The position numbers were made by a program, and so were the translations under genes. A stretch of DNA of 8,575 nucleotides, taken from contig DAIDAD010000023.1 of the NCBI GenBank assembly GCA_027310795.1, forward strand, positions 1-8,575, in the 5' to 3' direction. Of the stretch, positions 1-6,800 are shown piece by piece. The DNA is from Candidatus Micrarchaeaceae archaeon. Lineage in GTDB: Archaea > Micrarchaeota > Micrarchaeia > Micrarchaeales > CABMGC01. Under the pieces are notes generated by a model that saw nothing but the letters and a program-made list of their open reading frames with translations, did not search any database and was not told the origin of the DNA. The stretch's first letter is position 1. Every line of letters starts with the position of its first letter.

Positions 1-1
1 G

Positions 2-172
2 GACATACTAGAATCACAAGTAATCTGGATAAACCCTCACAACATAAGTATAAGGCAAGATTACGAGATTGGTAGGATGATAGACAAGTCCGTAAAGTCA
101 ATTAGGGATTTCAAGGAGGCCGTGTCCAATCTTGAGACCTTCAAGAAGGAGATAAGGGATGCGGTGCTGTAA
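2..172 (+). CDS. C-terminal end of an unrecognised protein (partial)
   Basis: An open frame enters from the left edge and ends at TAA 170-172, giving the last 56 residues of a protein whose start lies outside the window. The tail is mixed at first, with a WINPHN stretch at residues 9-14 of the visible part. It then becomes charged and probably helical (RMIDKSVKSIRDF, then LETFKKEIRDAVL), which suggests a C-terminal amphipathic helix or short coiled coil. No family was recognised and no function is proposed. No alternative frame gives a better product here, and codon use (ATA, AGG, AAG) matches the genes downstream. The next gene, rpoK, starts 117 nt later behind its own TATA-like box, so this gene probably belongs to a separate transcript. 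Confidence 0.6.
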   Translation, partial: DILESQVIWINPHNISIRQDYEIGRMIDKSVKSIRDFKEAVSNLETFKKEIRDAVL

Positions 173-194
173 ACATATGGCTGTGGAACGGGCT

Positions 195-214
195 GCAGGG
201 TTTCCTGCCTCTTT
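195..214 (+). terminator. Possible weak terminator of the upstream partial gene
   Basis: A short inverted repeat, GCAGG (195-199) and CCTGC (204-208) with a 4-nt loop, is followed by pyrimidine-rich CTCTTT. It sits 22 nt after the TAA of the upstream partial gene. The stem is only 5 bp and the T run only 3, so this is a weak candidate that could be chance. Confidence 0.25.
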
Positions 215-230
215 AAAAAGGCTGATTCCC

Positions 231-247
231 TTATAAATCTTTAAAAG
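231..247 (+). promoter_or_regulatory. Probable rpoK promoter, TATA-like boxes
   Basis: TTATAAAT at 231-238 and TTTAAAAG at 240-247 both resemble an archaeal TATA box. With the usual spacing of about 26-27 nt, transcription would start near 261 or 270, giving rpoK a leader of about 20-30 nt. The sequence does not show which box is used. TGATC at 277-281, eight nt before the ATG at 290, matches the GGTGATC part of an archaeal Shine-Dalgarno sequence and is consistent with a short leader. Confidence 0.5.
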
Positions 248-289
248 TCTTCTTATGCAATAAAGATATGCATTTTTGATCTGCAAAAT

Positions 290-490
290 ATGGTCTTTAC
301 TATGGAGTATACGAAGTTCGAGAAAGCGAGCATAATAGGCGCCAGGGCGCTGCAGCTGGCATACGGCGCGCCGCCTTTGATAAAGGTGCCTGAGGACATT
401 CATGACCCTTTGGAACTTGCTGAGAAGGAGTACGAATTAGGCGTAATACCGATCGTTGTTATAAGGAGGAAAGGAGTTAATCATGGATGA
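290..490 (+). CDS. rpoK: DNA-directed RNA polymerase subunit K (Rpb6-like)
   Basis: This 66-residue protein is the archaeal counterpart of eukaryotic Rpb6 and bacterial omega, a small core subunit that clamps the largest RNA polymerase subunit and aids assembly. The recognisable core is complete: GARALQLAYGAP at residues 17-28 matches the family ARAxQL..GAP motif, DPLELAEKEYELG (39-51) is the acidic helix, and GVIPIVVIRR (51-60) is the C-terminal strand. The length is normal for the archaeal subunit, which lacks the long acidic N-terminus of Rpb6. ATG 290 is preferred because TGATC (277-281) could serve as its ribosome-binding site; ATG 302, which removes four residues, is the alternative. 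Its last 8 nt overlap the geranylgeranyl reductase start. Many archaea keep rpoK beside rpoN, ribosomal protein genes or enolase; none of these is visible here. Confidence 0.9.
   Translation: MVFTMEYTKFEKASIIGARALQLAYGAPPLIKVPEDIHDPLELAEKEYELGVIPIVVIRRKGVNHG
463..476 (+). promoter_or_regulatory. Strong ribosome-binding site for the geranylgeranyl reductase
   Basis: Two purine-rich Shine-Dalgarno-like blocks, AAGGAGG (463-469) and AAGGAG (471-476), lie inside the 3' end of rpoK. The second is 6 nt before ATG 483, an ideal spacing. This supports 483 as the start although it overlaps rpoK by 8 nt, and it suggests the gene is translated from the rpoK transcript. Confidence 0.7.
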
Positions 491-1919
491 TTACGACATT
501 GTTATCGCAGGAGCAGGAATTGCTGGCACACTTGCCGGAATCGCTGCTGCGAAGGGTGGCGCAAAGACGCTGATGCTCGACAGAAACCCTGACGTGACTG
601 TAGGCAAGAAGACGAACTGGGGCTGGATCTGCGGCGATGCTGTTGCAAAGACCCATATAGACTTCATAAAGGACGAGCTTGGACTAGCGCTTACAGAGCC
701 TTACCTTGATCTCAAGGTGGATGGCGTTTATGTCTTCAGCCCCGACCTTGAGAAGAAGTTCCAGTTCGAGGGCGCTGGATACAGCCTTGACAGGCCTAAG
801 CTCGCGAAGAAACTTGTGCAGAGCGCTGTGAAGGAAGGAGCGGAATATCTGCCGCTGCATGAAGTCGAAGGGCCGATAATAGAAGAGGGCAAGCTTGCAG
901 GCGTATTCGGCAGAAATGAGAAGGGCGAGCAGTTCAGAGTGAGGGGGAAGCTTGTGATAGACTGTTTGGGCGTGGCAAGCACGATACGAAGGAAGCTTCC
1001 GAAGAATGAATACATAGAGAATATGGTAAGCACTGATGACATTGAATCAACTGGAAGGTATATTTACAAATTCAACCCTGAAGGAGCTGATGAGCGGTAC
1101 TATGACCCGAAGAACGCGCTCATACACCTAAACCAGAGACTCGCCCCTGGAGGCTATGGCTGGGTCTTCCCGAAGACCGGGAAGCGTATAAACGTCGGCC
1201 TTGGGGTCGAGAAGAAGAGCCTTGAATTAAGGAATAGCAAACTGGACAAGAAGGACAGCCTGCACCAGCTAATCGATGAATACGTGAAATGGAACCCGCA
1301 CATAAAGGAGACTGTGATAGATGAAGAAGACGGCAATGGAAAGGGTTATTGGTCCGTAACTGTAAGAAGGCAGTTCGACAGCCTCGTCTACCATAATTAC
1401 CTTGGCGCAGGGGACAGCATGGCCATGCCGAACCCTATAAGCGCTGGCGGAATAGGCCCTGCGATGGTTTCAGGGATAATCGCGGGTCAGGTTGCAGCCG
1501 CAGCGGTTGCAGCGAAGGACACGAGCATGGACTTCATATGGAAGTACAATGTCAGGTTCAACGACCTTTATGGCAACAAGACGGCTGGCCTTGAGGCTTT
1601 CAGAGTTTACCTGCAGTCTCTGAACAACGATTTGATAAATTATGGGATGCACCACTTCCTTACTGAAGAGGAAGCGATAGATATAAGTTACGGGAACATA
1701 CCTAACATTACGATAGCAAGCACATTCAACAAAGTCCTTCATGGGATATCGAACATAGACGCATTCAAGAACCTGCTTTATGTGGTAAAGAAGATGCAGA
1801 AGCTGAACAAGCTCTACAAAGATTACCCTAAGAGCATAAAGGAGTTTCCTGCATGGAAGCAGGTAGTCAATGCGGAGATGCATGAAGTGAAGCAGAGGTT
1901 CCTCCCGAATCCTATATAG
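483..1919 (+). CDS. Geranylgeranyl reductase family flavoprotein (probable archaeal lipid reductase)
   Basis: Members of this family use FAD to hydrogenate the double bonds of geranylgeranyl chains; in archaea the usual substrate is digeranylgeranylglyceryl phospholipid, giving saturated membrane lipids. The N-terminus is an FAD-binding Rossmann fold with GAGIAG at residues 10-15 and an acidic residue (D33) ending the second strand. WGWICGD (46-52) corresponds to the CG motif after the first helix. GYGWVFP (224-230) and GAGDSMAMPNP (308-318), with D311 as the conserved FAD-contacting Asp, are family hallmarks. At 478 residues it is longer than many archaeal homologues, which run to about 400; the extra length is a mostly helical C-terminal region after about residue 375. 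The start is set by an excellent Shine-Dalgarno inside rpoK. The substrate is inferred: other polyprenyl compounds such as quinones or dolichol-type carriers are possible. It ends overlapping the convergent phosphoesterase by 8 nt. Confidence 0.85.
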   Translation: MDDYDIVIAGAGIAGTLAGIAAAKGGAKTLMLDRNPDVTVGKKTNWGWICGDAVAKTHIDFIKDELGLALTEPYLDLKVDGVYVFSPDLEKKFQFEGAGYSLDRPKLAKKLVQSAVKEGAEYLPLHEVEGPIIEEGKLAGVFGRNEKGEQFRVRGKLVIDCLGVASTIRRKLPKNEYIENMVSTDDIESTGRYIYKFNPEGADERYYDPKNALIHLNQRLAPGGYGWVFPKTGKRINVGLGVEKKSLELRNSKLDKKDSLHQLIDEYVKWNPHIKETVIDEEDGNGKGYWSVTVRRQFDSLVYHNYLGAGDSMAMPNPISAGGIGPAMVSGIIAGQVAAAAVAAKDTSMDFIWKYNVRFNDLYGNKTAGLEAFRVYLQSLNNDLINYGMHHFLTEEEAIDISYGNIPNITIASTFNKVLHGISNIDAFKNLLYVVKKMQKLNKLYKDYPKSIKEFPAWKQVVNAEMHEVKQRFLPNPI

Positions 1920-2646
1920 AATCATTGCCTGCGTAGCCGAGAGCCTTCCCTTCAAGGTCGGTTATTGTCGCTGTGCTGAAGTCGAATATGTTGTTGCGCA
2001 GCAGGGGCATATGCTCTGCAGAGCCGTTGCTTATATCGGTGCCTGTTATCGCCCTGTTGAACGCAGGCATTATTACTAACTTTATTTTTTTGTTGTATTC
2101 GGGATATCTTTCTTCTGCCTGGCTTCCGGGCCCTGCTATGAACCATACCTTCTTCTTTGCTCCGTTTATGTTAGCTGCGAAATGACCATGGCCCGCTATG
2201 ATGTAATTCTTCTCCATGGCTTCCTTTGAAGGAAGAGCGTTGCCGTGCATCAGGGCAACGTCCTTGAGAAGAATTTCAGATTCAAGCTTCTTGTCTATGC
2301 CCATTCCCTTTAATATTTCTTCAAGGTGCGCATCATGGTTGCCCCTTATGAATGAGTACTCTATACCAGAGAGCCTATTTATCAGCATCTGAAGCGCTGG
2401 GCGCTCCTCCCTTGTCATGTGCATAATCCTTTCCTTGAAGTCGCCGAGGAAGATTATGCCTTTTGCGCCGCTCTTCCCGTATGCAGACATTAAATCGTCT
2501 GCAAGCGCCTCTGCTGCATTTGAGAGGTGTATCCCTGAAACGTCTAGCCTTGATTCAAGGCCTATGTGCAGGTCTGAGACTACAAGCTGCTTCTCCTTTT
2601 TCACAAGCAGCGCCGGCTGCCCGGTTACGAATGAGATATCCATCAT
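1912..2646 (-). CDS. ICC-like calcineurin-type metallophosphoesterase (archaeal SbcD-related family)
   Basis: This 244-residue protein has the full two-metal phosphoesterase set. DLH (D25, H27), GDF (D69), GNHDA (N103, H104, D105), H134 in MHGN, and GHGH (H153, H155) are in the standard order and spacing, so it should be an active hydrolase of phosphoesters. The arrangement, including DLHIGLE and RGNHDAHLEE, resembles the archaeal ICC-like/SbcD-related family (COG1407 type), whose cellular substrate is not established. It lacks the long C-terminal capping region of true SbcD/Mre11, and no Rad50-type partner lies nearby, so it should not be called a DNA-repair nuclease. No signal peptide or membrane segment is seen, so it is probably cytoplasmic. 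Two adjacent ATG codons (2646 and 2643) are possible starts. It is divergent from the M50 protease gene over a 55-nt spacer. Confidence 0.85.
   Translation of the reverse strand: MMDISFVTGQPALLVKKEKQLVVSDLHIGLESRLDVSGIHLSNAAEALADDLMSAYGKSGAKGIIFLGDFKERIMHMTREERPALQMLINRLSGIEYSFIRGNHDAHLEEILKGMGIDKKLESEILLKDVALMHGNALPSKEAMEKNYIIAGHGHFAANINGAKKKVWFIAGPGSQAEERYPEYNKKIKLVIMPAFNRAITGTDISNGSAEHMPLLRNNIFDFSTATITDLEGKALGYAGNDSI
2085..2091 (+). terminator. Possible oligo-T terminator for the rpoK-reductase transcript
   Basis: A run of seven T on the + strand, preceded by TTTA, lies 166 nt beyond the reductase stop and inside the antisense phosphoesterase gene. Archaeal RNA polymerase terminates at T-rich stretches without needing a hairpin, and no other long T run follows the reductase closely. 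It could equally be just the AAA-rich lysine codons of the opposing gene. Confidence 0.3.
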
Positions 2647-2663
2647 ACAAGTTATATTCTTTC

Positions 2664-2676
2664 ATTATTAATAAAT
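2664..2676. promoter_or_regulatory. Shared divergent TATA-like element
   Basis: The 55-nt spacer between the phosphoesterase (minus) and the M50 protease (plus) contains ATTATTAATAAAT, whose inner ten bases (2665-2674) form a perfect palindrome. Its centre is about 32 nt from the protease ATG at 2702, and 24 or 27 nt from the two phosphoesterase ATGs (2646, 2643). Read either way it resembles an archaeal TATA box at roughly the right distance for leaderless or nearly leaderless transcripts. A second AT-rich patch, TTATATTC (2652-2659), is too close to the phosphoesterase start to serve it. Confidence 0.55.
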
Positions 2677-2701
2677 CCGTATCTGATAATCATATGGTTT
2701 T

Positions 2702-3751
2702 ATGGCATACGGGCTCAGAATATTCAGGGTTTTTGGCATAGACGTGAACCTTCACTGGACGTTCATAGCCATGCTGCTTCTCGTCTTCCTTCTCGGAAGC
2801 GCTGTGTTTTTCATATTGTTTGTATTGCTCTTTGCATGCGTGCTGATACATGAGCTTTCACATTCCATAACCGCGCTGCGAAACAGGATAAAGGTGCGTG
2901 AGATAGTGCTTCTGCCCATCGGCGGGGCATCTGTGATTGATGACATACACATAGACCCTAAGGTTGAATTCAACATTTCTGTTGTCGGACCAATATCGAG
3001 CCTTGTGCTAGGCGGCGTTTTCGGGATATTTGCCGCGCTTTCTCCCCCGGGCCTTGCAACCCAGATTCTGCAGTACCTTTTCATAATAAATATCTTTTTG
3101 GGAGTATCGAACCTCATACCTGCATTCCCGATGGACGGCGGCAGGGTCATGAGGAGCTATCTTGAAGAGAGGATGGACAAGTTCAAGGCGACCATGCTTA
3201 CGGTAAGGATTAGCAAATATATGATGGTGCTGATAGTGATAGCAGCGATAGCATACATCGCGGTGCAGAGCTACAGCATAGACTACAAGGCATTCGATTT
3301 CATGTATACTGTGATAATAGTGTTCTTCCTTTATGGAGGGGCGCAGGCAGAGGAAAGGTCTGCGGTGATGAGGAAGCGCACAGAGAGGATAAAGCTTATG
3401 GACATGGCGAGCAAGGATTACTCCTTGGTGAAGGCAGGCATCGGAATTAATGGCTTATACGCCACGATAAAGAGGACAAAGAGGCAGAGGATATTCACTT
3501 TGATAGGCGGCAAATACTATTACATAGATGTGTCAAAGATAGAGAGTGTGTCGAAGAAGAAGCTGCCTGAGATAAAGGACATCGCTGTGCCTGTGCCTAA
3601 CATTGATTACAGAACAAATGTGGTCGACGCGTTTTCAAAGCTGGAGGCAGGGGCTGGAATTGCAGCTGTTATGAAGGGAAAGCGGATGGCAGGGATGGTC
3701 ACAGCGCAGGGAATGAAGGCATTCATATCGCTTCACATCGCTAGCAAGTGA
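2702..3751 (+). CDS. Site-2 protease-like M50 membrane metalloprotease with a C-terminal CBS-like region
   Basis: M50 proteases cut substrate proteins within or next to the membrane using a zinc ion held by HExxH and a distant Asp. Both are present: HELSH at residues 50-54 and NLIPAFPMDGGR at 137-148, with D145 as the third ligand. The LLPIGGAS stretch (70-77) is also typical. Hydrophobic segments lie near residues 20-48, 92-115, 122-142, 170-190 and 199-212, so the active site is embedded in the membrane. From about 240 to 345 a soluble tail resembles a degenerate pair of CBS motifs: residues 291-335 (IKDIAVPVPNI, then a GMVTAQ strand) fit the second repeat best. CBS pairs in this family may sense nucleotides or gate activity. 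ATG 2702 follows a TATA-like box by about 30 nt and lacks a Shine-Dalgarno, suggesting a leaderless or short-leader mRNA. The natural substrate is unknown. Confidence 0.88.
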   Translation: MAYGLRIFRVFGIDVNLHWTFIAMLLLVFLLGSAVFFILFVLLFACVLIHELSHSITALRNRIKVREIVLLPIGGASVIDDIHIDPKVEFNISVVGPISSLVLGGVFGIFAALSPPGLATQILQYLFIINIFLGVSNLIPAFPMDGGRVMRSYLEERMDKFKATMLTVRISKYMMVLIVIAAIAYIAVQSYSIDYKAFDFMYTVIIVFFLYGGAQAEERSAVMRKRTERIKLMDMASKDYSLVKAGIGINGLYATIKRTKRQRIFTLIGGKYYYIDVSKIESVSKKKLPEIKDIAVPVPNIDYRTNVVDAFSKLEAGAGIAAVMKGKRMAGMVTAQGMKAFISLHIASK

Positions 3752-3753
3752 GC

Positions 3754-3759
3754 TTTTTT
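3754..3759 (+). terminator. Oligo-T terminator after the M50 protease gene
   Basis: Six T residues begin two bases after the TGA of the protease gene, followed by further T-rich sequence (ATTTT at 3766-3770). A T tract at this position is a typical archaeal termination signal. It would separate the protease from smc, which has its own TATA-like box. Confidence 0.5.
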
Positions 3760-3794
3760 ACACGTATTTTAAATACAGATTGTTCAGGGGAAGA

Positions 3795-3806
3795 TTTTTA
3801 ATAATT
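3795..3806 (+). promoter_or_regulatory. Probable smc promoter, TATA-like box
   Basis: TTTTTAATAATT at 3795-3806, preceded by purine-rich GGGGAAGA that could act as a BRE, lies about 35 nt before the smc ATG. Transcription would begin roughly 8 nt ahead of the start codon. An alternative AT-rich element, GTATTTTAAATAC (3764-3776), would give a leader of about 40 nt containing GGCGATC (3824-3830), a one-mismatch Shine-Dalgarno placed 6 nt before the ATG. The sequence alone cannot decide between them. Confidence 0.5.
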
Positions 3807-3836
3807 AAATCAGATTAGCATTCGGCGATCGGCAGT

Positions 3837-6800
3837 ATGTTGTACCTAAAATCACTTGTCATAGACAGGTTTAAGTCCTTCAGGCATGCGGAACTGCTAT
3901 TCAACAACGGGTTCACCTGCATAGTCGGAGCCAACGGCTCAGGCAAGTCCACTACTTTTGATGCGCTGCTGTTTGGATTGGGGGAAAAATCGCTAAAGCG
4001 CCTTCGTGTCAGCAGCTTTGAGGGCCTTCTCACCGCTTCGCCCAAATCAAAGAAGGGGCTGCGCAAGGCGTACGTCAAAATGGTGTTCGGCGGCGATGAG
4101 AACATCGAGGTCGCAAGATACCTGCGCTCTGACGGCAAGAGCGGGTACAGGGTCAACGGCAGGCACATGAAAAAGCATGAAGTCATGGAGATGCTCTCAA
4201 AGCACGGCATGAGCTCGGATGACACGAACACCATGATGCAGGGAGAGATACATAGGGTTATCGCATTCAACCCTAGGGAGAGAAGAGAACTGATTGACAT
4301 AGCTTCCGGCATAAAGGACTTTGACATCAAGAAAGAAGAAAGTTTGAAGGAACTGGAGAAGGTCGACCAGAGGATAAGCGAGGCCATGGTCTCGCTGAAT
4401 GAAAGGAGATCATTCCTTAATGAACTCGGAAAGGAGAAGGAGTCTGCGGAATCATACCTTGAGATGAACAAGAGGCTGAAGGCGCTGCGGTACAGCCTGC
4501 TCTCTATGAGGAAGGACGAGCTGCAGCTTGCATATGACGAGTCGACGAGGAAGATGGCGCTAGCTGACCAGAGGAAGAACGAGTTCAAGAGAAGACATGA
4601 TGAATTAAGCAAGAACATAGAGCAGCTCGGCGCAGCGAGGCAGGCGCTGATATCGGAAATGAACGAGAGCACGGTCTCTTCAGGCAGCAGGTCCAAGAAA
4701 CTCGAGCTCTATGCTGCAGAATCGGCAAGCCTGAATTCAGAGATATCGAACAAGGAGGCGCTTATCGTGCAATGGGCCGCTGATGCAGCTGCACTGGAGG
4801 CGGAGAAGAAGGGCATAGAAGAGAAGATTGCAGCTAACGGCGCAGAGATAGGGCTGTTGAAGGCTGAGGAACAAGAATTCGCAAAGGTTGTCGCGGAGCT
4901 CGATTACTTGACTCTTGGAGAGAAGAAAGCGGATGAGATAAGGAACATAAACCAGAAGATAGTCGAGCTGAGCAGCAGGCTGATGAACGAGCAGGAGCTT
5001 TCCTCAAAATCGCATGCAGACGCATCTGCAATTATTGAGAAGAAGGGCTTCTACGAGAAGCAGGCAATGGAGCTATCCTCTACAAAGGAAGCGCTTGTGA
5101 AGGATATTTCCGTGTGCAGCAACAGGGAAGCTGAAATCACTCAGCGGCTTAAGTCATCGGAGCAGGATGTGAAAAAGATTGATGCGAATGTAAAGGCTGC
5201 AACTGCTTCGATAGAGGATATGGATGAAAAATTGATAGGGCTGCGTGAACAGAGGTCCTTCGCAAGGCCGAAGAACAGCGCTATAGAATCGGGCCTTGAC
5301 TCTGCATTCGGAAAGGAACATGGTTTTTACGGCAGGGCTGCGCTCCTCTGTTCATATGACGTAGAATATGCTACAGCACTGGAAGTGGCGGCTGGGCCGA
5401 GGCTCGATTACTTTGTCGTAGAGGACATCGATGCAGCAAATCTTATGATAGAGCACATGAAGAAGAACAGGTTGGGCAGGGCTACATTCATACCTATAAA
5501 CGGGGTGCGAGCCGCATCGTCTTCTGCAGAGCGCGATAAAGGGCATGTTGCGGACCTTGTGAAGTTCGACAAGAAATTCGCAAAGGTATTCGAGTACATA
5601 TTTGAAGATACATTCCTTGTGAAAGGTGTTGATGAAGTAAAAAAGAAGGGGCTGGGAAAGCACAGGTATGTCACTCTTGAAGGAGAGCTCTTCGAGCGCT
5701 CCGGGGTCATGACCGGCGGGACCGGCTTTGGGAAGATGTCGGTGAGGACAATAGACATGAATATAGACAAGCTGCTCTCCGAGAAGAAGGCTGCAAAGGA
5801 TTCGCTTGACGCGCTTACAGGCAGCTTATTCGAGCTCAGGAAGGAGAGGTCGCTCCTTGAGAACGAGCTGAAATCAGTAAAGAGTACATCAAGCAAGCTC
5901 TCTTCTGAGATAGCGATAACTGAGAAGAAAATTTCTGACTGCAGGTTGAAGATAGAGGAGATGGTTGCGGGCCTCGGCGCAAACGAGAAGGATGCTGCTG
6001 CGTCGGAGAAGCAGAGGCTCGACACCGCTATGGAGGTAGAGTCCCTGAAGGCAAAGCTCGCAGTCGTGGAGAAAGGCAGGGGCAGGGATGCCGCACGGGC
6101 GGAGGAGATAAAGAGACTCAACGATGCGCGTGAAGGGCTGAATAAGTCAAGGGTGAGGATAGCAGAGATAGGCACGGAGAACCAGCTTACCGGCGACAGA
6201 ATAAACCGCATAAGCCTTTCCCAGAAGAAGCTCAAGGATGACTATGAGAAGAGCATGAAGGCGATAAAGGATCTGAAACTGAAGCTCGAGGTGGTGAACG
6301 GTTCAAGAAAGAAGGTCGAGGACGAGATAAAGAGCAGCAGCAACGTCGCAACGAAGGCCTATGAGAAGCTGAAGGAGATAGAGGAGGATCTGTCGTCCCT
6401 CGGGATGGACAGCGGAAAGGCTGCTGCTGAATTGTCTGGGGCGGAGCGTGAATTGAATGAGCTTAACCTTTCAAGGAGCCAGACAGGGACAAGGCTGGAC
6501 GACATTAAAGCGGAGTTTTCATTGTATGAGAATGACATAGAAGTCATCAAAGGGAAGCATGACGAAATGGAGGGCGAGGCGAACCTCATAAGCGCAAAGA
6601 TAAAGGACCTTGGAAACGTGAACCTAAAGGCCCCTGAGATATACGTAGCAAAGAAGGCGGAGGTGGACGAGGCGAATGGCAAGGTCAGCGTGCTTCAGTC
6701 CGAAAAGGATGCGATACTCGACATGATAAAGGAGATAGAGTCGAAGAAGCTGCAGATATTCATGAATACGTTCAACGAAGTGAACAAGAACTTCACAAAA

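Noticed and set aside
173..289. Possible small RNA gene or tRNA between the partial gene and rpoK
   Set aside because: No cloverleaf, T-loop motif or long stem is visible. The sequence is explained by a weak hairpin plus TATA-like boxes.
1470..1955. A 161-codon minus-strand frame opposite the end of the reductase
   Set aside because: It conflicts with a well-supported flavoprotein and with the phosphoesterase on the same strand in another frame. The product shows no domain.
2463..2741. A + strand frame crossing the phosphoesterase and the divergent promoter
   Set aside because: It is antisense to a complete phosphoesterase with all metal ligands, and it runs through the promoter spacer into the protease gene in another frame.
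3764..3776. GTATTTTAAATAC near-palindrome as an operator
   Set aside because: The symmetry is imperfect and AT-rich, as expected for a TATA-like or terminator region, and no second copy is seen near another gene.
3815..4696. A 293-codon open frame on the minus strand opposite the 5' part of smc
   Set aside because: Its Ser/Leu/Phe-rich, low-complexity product is what reverse reading of Lys/Glu-rich coiled-coil codons gives. It has no promoter or recognisable domain, and the + strand SMC is certain.
5408..6235. A 275-codon open frame on the minus strand opposite the smc hinge and second coil
   Set aside because: Same Ser/Phe-rich mirror composition, with no family features and no start signal.
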